From positions 1 to 44,529 of the forward strand of contig JAITSL010000030.1 in the NCBI GenBank assembly GCA_031287855.1: a stretch of DNA of 44,529 nt, in the 5' to 3' direction. The first letter of the stretch is position 1. Each line of letters starts with the position of its first letter. This DNA is from Candidatus Endomicrobiellum roisinitermitis. Lineage in GTDB: Bacteria; Elusimicrobiota; Endomicrobiia; Endomicrobiales; Endomicrobiaceae. Shown here piece by piece: positions 1 to 7,741 of this stretch. The position numbers and the translations under genes are program-made. The notes under the pieces were generated by a model, which ran no database searches, was not told the DNA's origin, and worked only from the letters and a program-made list of their open reading frames with translations.

Positions 1-474
1 ATCATTATAGCAAAAACTTTAAGTTTTTTTGCTTCAATTTTAAGTATACTGCTTTTAGGTTTTATAGCTAACAGAGTTTTTGGTAAAAGAGCATTAGCTT
101 ATATAGAAAGCCTTATAGAAGAAATTCCTGTTTTGGGCACAGTATATTCTTCAGCTAAGAAATTTATAGGTTTTCTTTTTGGTACAGACAGCAAAAAAAG
201 TTTTAAGCAAGTTGTTTTTGTTTGTTATCCCAAAAAAGATATGTATAGTGTAGCTTTTTTAACTGGAGAACAAAATATTGGCGATAAGAAATATTTATGT
301 GTGTTCATGCCAACAACGCCAAACCCAACAACTGGGTTTTTATTGTTATGCCAAGAAGAAGATGTAATCTTTTCAGATTATACAGTAGATAACGCTTTTC
401 AATTTATTATTTCTGCTGGTGTAATAAACATGGACGAAACGCATATGAGAAAAATAAAACAAGGTAAAAAGTAA
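1..474 (+). CDS. DUF502 family membrane protein (5' end outside window)
   Basis: The reading frame is open from the first base, so the gene begins upstream and about 157 codons are visible. The visible N-terminal part is a hydrophobic segment (about residues 8-23 of the fragment). It is followed by the family-typical stretch IPVLGTVYSSAKKF and, further on, PTTPNPTTGF, both hallmarks of DUF502. Members are inner-membrane proteins of unknown function. It ends 15 bases before hisS, whose Shine-Dalgarno (AAGGAGAT) overlaps its stop region, so the two are probably co-transcribed. Family call is good; function unknown. Confidence 0.85.
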   Translation: MIIAKTLSFFASILSILLLGFIANRVFGKRALAYIESLIEEIPVLGTVYSSAKKFIGFLFGTDSKKSFKQVVFVCYPKKDMYSVAFLTGEQNIGDKKYLCVFMPTTPNPTTGFLLLCQEEDVIFSDYTVDNAFQFIISAGVINMDETHMRKIKQGKK

Positions 475-489
475 GGAGATCAATAGTTA

Positions 490-1737
490 ATGAATTATAA
501 AGCGCCACGAGGGACTCATGATATATTTGGAGTTAATGCTTTAAGCATGAGCATATTTGAACAAAAGTCTAAACAGATTTTTGCAAAACATGGGTTTGAA
601 GAAATTAGAACTCCTATTTTTGAAGATGTATCTTTATTTACAAGGTCAATAGGGCAAGCAAGTGATATTGTAGAAAAAGAAATGTACATTTTTGAAGATA
701 AAAAAGGTAGAAAGTTAGCGCTTCGCCCAGAAGGTACTGCTTCTCTTGTAAGATCGTATATTGAGCATAGGTTTGATATTTCTAACCCTGCAGGCAAGTT
801 TTTTTATATTGGAGAGATGTTTCGATACGAAAGGCCTCAAACTGGTAGATATCGACAATTTCAGCAGATAGGTGCTGAATTTTATGGAAGTGTATCACCA
901 AGCGCAGATGCAGAAATTATTTTACTTGCTTGTGATATTCTTTCTTCTCTTGGGATAAACCAAATAAATGTAAACATAAATTCTTTAGGTTGCCAAAAAT
1001 GTAGACCATTGTTTAGAGAAGCATTAGTTAATTATTTTAGTTCTTTTGGTGACTTGTGCCAAGACTGTGTAAGAAGACTAAAACTAAACCCTTTAAGACT
1101 TTTAGATTGTAAAGTTGATACGGATAAATTTATAAATGTCCCTCAAATGGAACATTTTTTATGCGGTGAGTGTAAAGATCATTTTGATTTAGTGCAGGCT
1201 TTACTTAAAAGTGCAAATTGTGATTATGTGGTAGAGTCAAAATTAGTAAGAGGTCTTGACTATTATACAAGGACTGTTTTTGAAATTCGTTCTAATGTGC
1301 TTGGTTTGCAAGATGCTATTGCTGCAGGTGGACGTTATGATAATTTAGTTAAAGAGCTTGGTGGGCAAGATACGCCTGCAGTAGGCTTTGCTGTTGGGTC
1401 AGAAAGGGTGTTAATGGCTGCTCAAGACAGTGGCTTTTTCGATACCTTAAATAAAAGTGAAAAGATTTTTATAGCTATAGTAGATCAAGAACTTTTTAGT
1501 GAAGCTTTTGCTTTTTCTATAAAGTTGGCAAGAAATGGTTTAGTTGGTAATAACAATATTTCTGTTTTTGGTCCATTAAATAATAAAAGCTTAACTTCAC
1601 AATTAAAATTTGCAGATAAAATTGGTGTTTCTAAAGCAATAGTTTTTGCAAAGACAGAGTTTGAAAAGGGCAAAGTATTAATAAAAAACATGCAAGACAA
1701 AACACAAACAGAAGTTTTAATAAACAAACTTCAATGA
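490..1737 (+). CDS. hisS: Histidyl-tRNA synthetase
   Basis: 415 residues, usual length for bacterial HisRS (class II). It starts MNYKAPRGTHDIFG, the typical N-terminus that anchors the active-site domain. Class II motif 2 is seen as FRYERPQTGRYRQFQQIG (about residues 113-130). The histidine-specific motif LVRGLDYYTRTVFE lies near residue 253-266, and a glycine-rich motif 3 stretch (AVGFAVGSERVLMA) near 297-310. The C-terminal anticodon-binding domain is present. It charges tRNA-His in the cytoplasm. The start is supported by AAGGAGAT about 12 bases upstream. It converges with rpsT across a 90-base gap. Confidence 0.98.
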   Translation: MNYKAPRGTHDIFGVNALSMSIFEQKSKQIFAKHGFEEIRTPIFEDVSLFTRSIGQASDIVEKEMYIFEDKKGRKLALRPEGTASLVRSYIEHRFDISNPAGKFFYIGEMFRYERPQTGRYRQFQQIGAEFYGSVSPSADAEIILLACDILSSLGINQINVNINSLGCQKCRPLFREALVNYFSSFGDLCQDCVRRLKLNPLRLLDCKVDTDKFINVPQMEHFLCGECKDHFDLVQALLKSANCDYVVESKLVRGLDYYTRTVFEIRSNVLGLQDAIAAGGRYDNLVKELGGQDTPAVGFAVGSERVLMAAQDSGFFDTLNKSEKIFIAIVDQELFSEAFAFSIKLARNGLVGNNNISVFGPLNNKSLTSQLKFADKIGVSKAIVFAKTEFEKGKVLIKNMQDKTQTEVLINKLQ

Positions 1738-1797
1738 TTTGTTGTCATTTAAGATAAATATCAGTTTAGTATGTATAAATTCTTCTTTTTTCCTTAA

Positions 1798-1813
1798 ACC
1801 CGGGCAAATCAGG
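1798..1813 (+). repeat. Dispersed intergenic motif, copy 1 (CGGGCAAATCAGG)
   Basis: Short motif between the convergent hisS and rpsT genes. A near-identical 13-mer core recurs inverted at 22049-22063, and weaker versions occur at 32714, 34476 and 39749 (inverted). All five are intergenic. No hairpin or T-run explains it. See findings. Confidence 0.4.
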
Positions 1814-1827
1814 TTCTAAACAGCAAG

Positions 1828-2109
1828 TTATTTTTTTATTTTAGAGATTAACTTAGAAAGCCTAGCTTTTTGGTTAGAAGCAGCATTATAGTGAACGACG
1901 TTTTTTTTAGCAGCTTTATCCCAGAGAGAAAAAGCAACAGATAACTGCTCTAAAGCAAGCTTAACATCATTACTTTTTACAGCTTGCTCAACTTTTTTTA
2001 TTGAAGTTTTAATCTTGCTTTTAATGCTAATATTTCTTTTAGTCCTTTTACTTGCTTTCCTAACTTCTTTAAGAGCAGAAGTATGTCTACCAGTTTTAAG
2101 TTTTGCCAC
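1828..2109 (-). CDS. rpsT: 30S ribosomal protein S20
   Basis: 93 residues, lysine/arginine rich and all helical in character. It matches S20: MAKLKTGRHTSALKEVRKA at the N-terminus and HYNAASNQKARLSKLI near the end (the HKNAAARxKSRL signature). It binds 16S rRNA early in 30S assembly. The start codon is GTG (2107-2109), supported by a strong GGAGG at 2120-2124. It is a single-gene unit with its own promoter just upstream, divergent from the TPR/SH3 gene. Confidence 0.97.
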   Translation of the reverse strand: MAKLKTGRHTSALKEVRKASKRTKRNISIKSKIKTSIKKVEQAVKSNDVKLALEQLSVAFSLWDKAAKKNVVHYNAASNQKARLSKLISKIKK

Positions 2110-2138
2110 TTACTTTGTTCCTCCGATTATTTTTGTTG

Positions 2139-2168
2139 ATTATACTTAAAATTTTACAATATAGTCAA
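2139..2168 (-). promoter_or_regulatory. Sigma70-type promoter of rpsT
   Basis: On the minus strand, -35 TTGACT (2163-2168), 18-base spacer, -10 TATAAT (2139-2144). The predicted start near 2132 gives a leader of about 23 nt that contains the GGAGG. This is one of the best promoter matches in the window. Confidence 0.7.
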
Positions 2169-2277
2169 ATTTGTGTACCATACCTATATCTATATTTGCG
2201 ATATATCTTTTTGTTTTGTTTACTTTCCCTTTATCTTTGTTGTAGAGAGAAAATTAATTAAATTAGAGGTAAAATAT

Positions 2278-3021
2278 ATGAGAAATATTATTTTTTTTGC
2301 TTTGCTTTTTGTTTTTTCTTCTAGTTTTTGTTTTTCAGCTAATCTTTACCACTATCAAATAGAGAATGCTGAAAAGAGTTTTAAAGAAGGAAATTTTTCT
2401 AAGAGTATTGAGATATATGAAAGTTTAATAAAAATAGAAAAAGTACAAGATCCATATATTTATTATAATCTTTCTAATGCTTATTATAGGAATGGGGATC
2501 TTGGTAAAGCAATATTAAATATAGAAAAGGCGTTAAAGCTTGCTCCTAGAGATAAAGAAATAAAAAATAATATGCAGTTTCTTTACAGTGTTGTAGGGCA
2601 TAATCAAGAACGAACTATAATAGATATTTTTTTAAAACATTTTACTTTAAATGAGATAACCATACTCGCTTCTATATTGTTAGTTTTATTTCTTTGTGTT
2701 TTGTCTTTATTTATTATAAGAAAAACTTCAATGGTTAAACATTTTCTCATATTTCTTGTATTAGTTTTATTTCTTTGCAGTTGTATTTTAGCTCTTAAGG
2801 GTTGCCAAGAATTTACACTAAAAGAAGCTGTCATTTTATCTTCTCTTAGCACAAAAAGTGGGCCTGGAGACAATAATCCTGAAATATTTACTGTGTCTGA
2901 AGGGAAATTGGTTAACATAGTAGCTCAAAGTGGTGATTGGATTAATATAAAATTTAAGTCAAACAGAAAAGATTTAAGTGGTTGGATACGTAATAGTGAT
3001 ATAGGAAACATAAATGAGTAA
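2278..3021 (+). CDS. Exported TPR and SH3-domain protein (BatE-like)
   Basis: 247 residues from the ATG at 2278, chosen because it follows GAGGT and begins a clear signal peptide (MRNIIFFALLFVFSS...CFSA). An in-frame ATG 105 bases upstream gives an implausible N-terminus. TPR repeats are visible (AEKSFKEGNFSKSIEIYESL; YYNLSNAYYRNGDLGKAI). Two transmembrane segments follow (around residues 120-140 and 150-170). The C-terminal bacterial SH3 domain ends GDWINIKFKSNRKDLSGWI. This architecture matches BatE of the Bacteroides aerotolerance cluster, but no other bat genes are adjacent, so that role is not established. It overlaps nadD by 8 bases. Confidence 0.75.
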   Translation: MRNIIFFALLFVFSSSFCFSANLYHYQIENAEKSFKEGNFSKSIEIYESLIKIEKVQDPYIYYNLSNAYYRNGDLGKAILNIEKALKLAPRDKEIKNNMQFLYSVVGHNQERTIIDIFLKHFTLNEITILASILLVLFLCVLSLFIIRKTSMVKHFLIFLVLVLFLCSCILALKGCQEFTLKEAVILSSLSTKSGPGDNNPEIFTVSEGKLVNIVAQSGDWINIKFKSNRKDLSGWIRNSDIGNINE

Positions 3022-3592
3022 AATTGCTATATTTGGTGGATCGTTTGACCCTATGCATAAAGCTCACATACAAATATCAGAAGCGGTGTTAAAAACATTT
3101 AATTTAAAGAGGTTGATTTTTGTTGTAGCGTATACGCCTCCTCATAAAGATAAACAATACGCAAACTTTAAAGATAGAGTAGATATGTTAAGGTTAGCTA
3201 CTAAAAATTTGAACAACGTTGAAGTTAGTTTATATGAAGCAGAAAAACAAAATATAGTGTACTCGTATCAAACGTTAGATTATTTTCAAAAGATGTACCA
3301 AACAGATGAAATATGCATGGTTATAGGTTCAGATTCTTTAGCTGATTTACCTACTTGGAAAAATATAGATTATTTAGCTAGCAAGTATAAGTTTATAGTT
3401 GCTAGAAGACCAGGTATTTGTGTAAATTCAGATACGAAATATTTGGACAGATGTATTTTTGTATATAAAGAAATAGCAAATATTTCTTCCAGTTTAGTAA
3501 GATGTTGTTTAAAAAATAATAAACAAAAAGCGTCAAAGATGTTGTGTGCAAGTGTTTACAATTACATAATAGAAAAGGGGTTGTATAAATGA
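3014..3592 (+). CDS. nadD: Nicotinate-nucleotide adenylyltransferase
   Basis: 192 residues. The nucleotidyltransferase signature is GGSFDPMHKAH at residues 8-18; the last glycine of the usual GGxFDPxHxGH is alanine here. The C-terminal ISSSLVR corresponds to the ISSTxxR motif. The enzyme transfers AMP to nicotinate mononucleotide, the penultimate step of NAD synthesis. It starts inside the end of the TPR gene and overlaps yqeK by 4 bases. The order nadD-yqeK-(LytR_C)-rsfS is a classic conserved cluster and supports all four calls. Confidence 0.95.
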   Translation: MSKIAIFGGSFDPMHKAHIQISEAVLKTFNLKRLIFVVAYTPPHKDKQYANFKDRVDMLRLATKNLNNVEVSLYEAEKQNIVYSYQTLDYFQKMYQTDEICMVIGSDSLADLPTWKNIDYLASKYKFIVARRPGICVNSDTKYLDRCIFVYKEIANISSSLVRCCLKNNKQKASKMLCASVYNYIIEKGLYK

Positions 3593-4170
3593 ATAAAAGT
3601 TTGGAAAAACAAATATTTGACTATTTATGTGACCATTTAAGTCCTAGTTGCTTTGAACATTCTTATAATGTTGCAATGGCTGCTGCAGAACTTGCGTTAA
3701 AAAATAATGAAAATATTTTAAATGCGCAAATTGCTGGACTTTTACATGATTGTGCAAAGAATGTAAATGGTAAAAAACTTATAAGCCTTTTAACAAAACA
3801 AAAAGATGTAAAGTTTTTTTTAAATTTATACAAGTTTTCTCCAAACTTACTTCACTCTTTTGCAGGCGAGATTATTGCAAAAAAAGAACTTAAAATACAA
3901 AACCAAGACATTTTAAATGCTATAAAAAACCATACTTTAGGTAGACCTAATATGAGCAAATTAGAAAAAATAGTTTTTATTGCTGATTTTTGCTCTAAGG
4001 ATAGAAAATTTAAAAGAGTTAAGAATATTTTTTGTTTAGCTAAAGAAAGTTTAGATAAAGCTTTTATAAAGGTACTTCAAAAAAAAATAAACTATATTAT
4101 TTCTAATTATGGTTGGCTATGCATTAGAGCTATAGATACTTGGAATTTTTATGTTTGTAAAGATAAGTAA
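3589..4170 (+). CDS. yqeK: YqeK-type HD-domain phosphohydrolase
   Basis: 193 residues. HD-domain metal ligands are visible as EHSYNVA (His about residue 23), LLHDCAK (HD about 54-55), and further His/Asp in HSFAGEI and IADFCS. In the YqeK family this fold hydrolyses symmetrical dinucleoside tetraphosphates such as Ap4A. The ATG overlaps the nadD stop by 4 bases (ATGA), implying translational coupling. It has the usual place between nadD and rsfS. Confidence 0.9.
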   Translation: MNKSLEKQIFDYLCDHLSPSCFEHSYNVAMAAAELALKNNENILNAQIAGLLHDCAKNVNGKKLISLLTKQKDVKFFLNLYKFSPNLLHSFAGEIIAKKELKIQNQDILNAIKNHTLGRPNMSKLEKIVFIADFCSKDRKFKRVKNIFCLAKESLDKAFIKVLQKKINYIISNYGWLCIRAIDTWNFYVCKDK

Positions 4171-5224
4171 AACAATAATTGTTGTATCAATATTGTTTTT
4201 GGTAGTAGTATTTACTTTTTATCTTTTTTATAAAACTTCATTTGTTATTAAAAAAATTAACAATAACGACACTATAACTTGTTCTATACTGTTGTACAGT
4301 ACAGGAAATGTTTTGCCTAATCTTTTAAATTGTTACCATGTAAGTTATAATAAAAACTATAATTGTTTGAAAATTTTATCAATAAATACAGATATAGTTT
4401 TGTTGAAAAAATATAAAAAATCAAAGAACTTGAAAAATTTCTTTTATGAAAATTTAAATAAAGGTTTGGAATCTTCTATAGAAAATTTTTATATAGATTT
4501 AAGTGAACTTCTTAAAGGTTATAAAAAGAGTGATTTTTATATCAATATGAGTTTTGAATCGTTTCTTTTAGTGATGGCTGACAAGGATTTGAATCGTATG
4601 ATTTTAGAAGATAACTTTTCAAATAAAGATTTAAAATCATTAAATAATTTAGATTTTCTAGAGCGTACGTTAAAACTTATGCCGTACAAGGCAATTAATG
4701 TTTTTAAACAATATAATTTAGTAAATACAAATATTCCAAAAATATCTTTTTTAGCGTTGCTTACAAAGTTTACAACAAAAAGACCTTTAATTATGTTTTG
4801 TGAGCTCCCGGTTAAATATACAACAAGACAAGTTGAGCTTGATGTGCAAAATGCGGAAGAATTTTTAAATAAAGTCTATTATGCTGATATTGATGCTGAT
4901 TATAACAATAAAAATTGTTTTGTTGACATTAAAAATGCTTCAGGGAAACCTCGTATGGCTCAAAAAGCTACATGGTTATTAAGAGAAAATAACTTTGATG
5001 TTTTAGATTGGAGCAATTTTGATACAGTTTATAAAAGAACATTAATAAAAGATTTTAAAGGTAATTTTAGAAGATGTTTAGATGTTGCCAGGATATTAAA
5101 AACGGGTAAAATTTTAATTTCTTACAATAATAAAATATATTATGGTATAAGTATTTACATTGGCAAGGATTGTAATATATACGATAATTTTGATAAAGCC
5201 GGAGAAAAAGGTGTCAGAAATTGA
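4151..5224 (+). CDS. Membrane-anchored LytR_C-domain protein
   Basis: 357 residues. It has one N-terminal membrane anchor (about residues 8-30) and a long extracytoplasmic part. The C-terminal LytR_C-like domain is recognised by VDIKNASGKPRMAQKATWLL (about residues 259-278). The middle (about 40-240) has the position of a LytR-CpsA-Psr catalytic domain, but its characteristic arginine/aspartate motifs are not clear. It may be a divergent or inactive wall-associated protein. It overlaps yqeK by 20 bases and rsfS by 14. A gene of this family between yqeK and rsfS is common in other phyla. Confidence 0.65.
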   Translation: MFVKISKTIIVVSILFLVVVFTFYLFYKTSFVIKKINNNDTITCSILLYSTGNVLPNLLNCYHVSYNKNYNCLKILSINTDIVLLKKYKKSKNLKNFFYENLNKGLESSIENFYIDLSELLKGYKKSDFYINMSFESFLLVMADKDLNRMILEDNFSNKDLKSLNNLDFLERTLKLMPYKAINVFKQYNLVNTNIPKISFLALLTKFTTKRPLIMFCELPVKYTTRQVELDVQNAEEFLNKVYYADIDADYNNKNCFVDIKNASGKPRMAQKATWLLRENNFDVLDWSNFDTVYKRTLIKDFKGNFRRCLDVARILKTGKILISYNNKIYYGISIYIGKDCNIYDNFDKAGEKGVRN

Positions 5225-5636
5225 TTTTTATAAACTTGCTTTAGAAGCTGCAAAAATAGCAGAAAGTAAAAAAGCTGTTGATACAGTTATTTTAGATATA
5301 GAGAAATTGACAACTGTGGCAAACTATTTTGTTTTAACTACTGGAGAATCTACACCGCAAGTAAATGCAGTATGTGATGAAATTGAAAAACAATTTAAGA
5401 TAAGTGGCTTAAAACCATTAAGAAGAGAAGGTGTTTCTAGTCCGTCTTGGAGAGTTATAGATTTTGGTGGTATTATTGTGCACGTGATGTCTCCAGCAAT
5501 AAGAACTGCATATTCTTTTGAGAAATTGTGGGACAATGCAGATATTGTAGAGCTTGAAGAAACAAAAAATAAAGTTGTTAAGAAAACAGTAAAAAAGAAA
5601 TCTAATTTATTAAAAAATAAGGCAAAGAAAAAATAA
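5211..5636 (+). CDS. rsfS: Ribosomal silencing factor RsfS
   Basis: 141 residues from a GTG start at 5211, preceded by GGAGAAAAAG. An upstream in-frame ATG at 5160 would add 17 residues unlike the family. The family core is clear: YFVLTTGESTPQVNAVCDEI, then GGIIVHVMSPAIRTAYSFEKLW. RsfS binds L14 and blocks 30S/50S joining in slow growth. Unusual is the lysine-rich tail (KKTVKKKSNLLKNKAKKK), which may add nonspecific RNA affinity. The TAA is directly followed by the reverse-complement stop of tsaB. Confidence 0.95.
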   Translation: MSEIDFYKLALEAAKIAESKKAVDTVILDIEKLTTVANYFVLTTGESTPQVNAVCDEIEKQFKISGLKPLRREGVSSPSWRVIDFGGIIVHVMSPAIRTAYSFEKLWDNADIVELEETKNKVVKKTVKKKSNLLKNKAKKK

Positions 5637-6293
5637 TTATTTGTTCTTTGTCTCTTGTGTCCAAGATTTGCGGATATATAAAGGCTTTACTTTAGTATAA
5701 CTTAAATTGTTTGTAGATTTATACGCTAAAGTGGCTAGTACACTTGCTTTAGGCATGTGCATTGTTTCTGGCAAAGATACACTTAAACTTCCTAATTCTT
5801 TTAATAATTTTTCTTTATAAGCTATAGAAGTACTTCCTATTACAATAATTTTGTTATTATATTTTTTTAGACCTTTAATAAATAAGTCTATATTTTTTAT
5901 AATGATTTTTTTATCTTGTTTAATGTAAACGTTGTTCCTTAGGGCATCAATAGATGCTATTATTTTTATACCTTTAATCTTTGGCAAAGAAGCTTCTAAT
6001 ATAGATAATGTATCAATTGCCACTATAGGCTTGTTTAATATTTGTGCAAACGTTTTTATGGCGGCCATAGCCACTCTTATACCTGTAAAACTACCTGGCC
6101 CTACAGATAGAGCAAATTTATCTATAATTTCAAAAGAATTGTTTGTATCTTCTAACATTCTTTCTACAGCAGTAATAATAATTTCAGAATGTATATGACC
6201 ATATTCATAATAAAAAGACGCTATAGTTTTACTGTTTTCATTTAACGCAATACTAAAAGTTTTCCCAGATGTTTCTATACTTAAGATTTTCAT
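5637..6293 (-). CDS. tsaB: tRNA threonylcarbamoyladenosine (t6A) protein TsaB
   Basis: 218 residues. It starts MKILSIETSGKTFSIAL, the ASKHA-fold opening of TsaB, and contains SVGPGSFTGIRVAMAAIKTF, the family signature. TsaB is a non-catalytic partner of TsaD in making t6A at position 37 of ANN-decoding tRNAs. It overlaps tsaE by 4 bases and forms a thiL-tsaE-tsaB unit. The gene ends without any gap against rsfS on the other strand. No tsaD is in this window. Confidence 0.95.
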   Translation of the reverse strand: MKILSIETSGKTFSIALNENSKTIASFYYEYGHIHSEIIITAVERMLEDTNNSFEIIDKFALSVGPGSFTGIRVAMAAIKTFAQILNKPIVAIDTLSILEASLPKIKGIKIIASIDALRNNVYIKQDKKIIIKNIDLFIKGLKKYNNKIIVIGSTSIAYKEKLLKELGSLSVSLPETMHMPKASVLATLAYKSTNNLSYTKVKPLYIRKSWTQETKNK

Positions 6294-6757
6294 TTTTTCT
6301 TCTCTATTGTAATTTTTCTTTTATTTGTTAAGTTTTCAATTTTAATGTTCCAATGATTTTCATTTTGTCCGTCAATAAGTTTTTGAGGCCACTCTATTAA
6401 AGATATATTATCACTATAAAGATACTCTTCTATTCCGATGTCAAAAATACTTGACTTATTTAATCTGTATAAATCTAGATGGAAAAGTTTTAAATTATCA
6501 AAGGCTTGGTATTCATTTACAATCATAAAACTAGAACTTCTGGCAAAGCCTTTGTTCCCAAAAAATTTTGTTATACCTTGAGTAAAAGTTGTTTTACCGC
6601 TACCCAACTCTCCATTTAAAAAAACAATGTCGCCACTTTTTAATGCAGAAGCAAACTTTTTTGCTAAGTTTCTTGTTTCTTGAGGAGTTTTTGTTATAAA
6701 AGCTTTATTTTTAAAAGTGTTTAAAGCCACAATATTTGATTTTTTGTTTTTTACCAT
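6290..6757 (-). CDS. tsaE: tRNA t6A biosynthesis ATPase TsaE
   Basis: 155 residues. Walker A is GELGSGKTT (about residues 49-57). A SSSFMIVNEY segment and HLDLYRL (Walker B region, about residues 97-103) are as in TsaE. It powers the TsaB-TsaD-TsaE cycle. The listed ATG at 6757 gives a 47-base overlap with thiL and about 18 extra N-terminal residues before the usual start region. A GTG at codon 10 is an alternative start. The stop overlaps tsaB by 4 bases. Confidence 0.93.
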   Translation of the reverse strand: MVKNKKSNIVALNTFKNKAFITKTPQETRNLAKKFASALKSGDIVFLNGELGSGKTTFTQGITKFFGNKGFARSSSFMIVNEYQAFDNLKLFHLDLYRLNKSSIFDIGIEEYLYSDNISLIEWPQKLIDGQNENHWNIKIENLTNKRKITIEKKK

Positions 6758-7700
6758 TATAAAAATATTTTACCTTTGTATCAGCAGTAATTTTACCTAT
6801 ATACGTAATACTAGGAACTAATTTTTTTACAATTTTTGCTTTTAATTTTGGCACAGTAAATACTAACTGGTAATCTTCTGCTCCAAACAAAGCAAACTTT
6901 AAAATTTGTTGATTGTTGTTGAACACTGCTTTTAAGCTTTTTGAAATAGGTATTTGCTCCATATTTATGTTTGCGCCTTTAGAAAAACCTTCAATAAGCA
7001 AATTTAATGAAACAAATAGTCCATCTGAAGCATCTGTCAGTGAAGTTAAGTACTTAGACACTTTACAAGCTTCGTTAAGTCTTGCTATGGGGCTATTTTG
7101 CGCTTTTATTAAAGCACGTTCATGTTTTGTATATTTATACTTTGTTCCGTATTTGTTAAGTAAATAAACTCCTGCACCAGAATCACCGAAACTGTTTGTT
7201 ACTCCTATTAGATCACCGATTTGTGCTCCGGTTCTTGTTATGGGTTTATGTTTACTTATTCCTATAGCTGTTACAGATATTATAATTTTATCTGCTTTTA
7301 CTGTATCTCCACCAGAAAGAGCAATAGTATATTTGCTACAAGCTTGTTGTATACCTTTTAGCAAGTTTTTAACAAAATCTTCAGACGTGTTAGCTGGTGC
7401 ACCAAAACCAATAAAGATATATTTTGGAATGACGCTTCCCATAGCAGCTAAATCGCTTATATTTACTTCTATTGCCTTTTTGCCTAGTTCGTATGGACTT
7501 GTCCAGCTTGTTTTAAAATGCACATTTTCTACTAGCATATCTTTGGTTATATAAATGTAATCTTTGCCAGACTTAAAACAAAAGCAATCATCGCCTATAT
7601 CAACGATAATATTTTTATCTTTTGTTATATTTGAAAAAGCTTTTTTTATTAAGTTTATAAGTCTAAATTCACCAAGGCAAGAAATTGTTTGTAATTTCAT
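6711..7700 (-). CDS. thiL: Thiamine-monophosphate kinase
   Basis: 329 residues from the ATG at 7700; an upstream TTG at 7718 would add only 6 residues and is less likely. AIR-synthase-like ATP-binding features are VDIGDDCFCF near residues 34-43, ISDLAAMG, and LSGGDTV. It phosphorylates thiamine phosphate to thiamine diphosphate. No other thiamine biosynthesis genes are nearby, so it may serve salvage. No Shine-Dalgarno precedes the ATG. A TATAAT lies only 9 bases upstream (see findings). It heads the tsaE-tsaB unit. Confidence 0.94.
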   Translation of the reverse strand: MKLQTISCLGEFRLINLIKKAFSNITKDKNIIVDIGDDCFCFKSGKDYIYITKDMLVENVHFKTSWTSPYELGKKAIEVNISDLAAMGSVIPKYIFIGFGAPANTSEDFVKNLLKGIQQACSKYTIALSGGDTVKADKIIISVTAIGISKHKPITRTGAQIGDLIGVTNSFGDSGAGVYLLNKYGTKYKYTKHERALIKAQNSPIARLNEACKVSKYLTSLTDASDGLFVSLNLLIEGFSKGANINMEQIPISKSLKAVFNNNQQILKFALFGAEDYQLVFTVPKLKAKIVKKLVPSITYIGKITADTKVKYFYNGKKQKIKYCGFKHF

Positions 7701-7741
7701 TATTTTGAAATTATACAATTTTGCTATAATAAAAACTACCT
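7701..7741. promoter_or_regulatory. Divergent promoter region thiL / comEC
   Basis: A 41-base divergent spacer contains TATAAT on both strands: minus 7715-7710 for thiL and plus 7725-7730 for comEC. For comEC there is also TTGTAA (7689-7694), 17 bases, TATACA (7712-7717). The proximal -10 boxes would give almost leaderless mRNAs; neither gene has a Shine-Dalgarno. -35 matches are weak. Confidence 0.4.
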
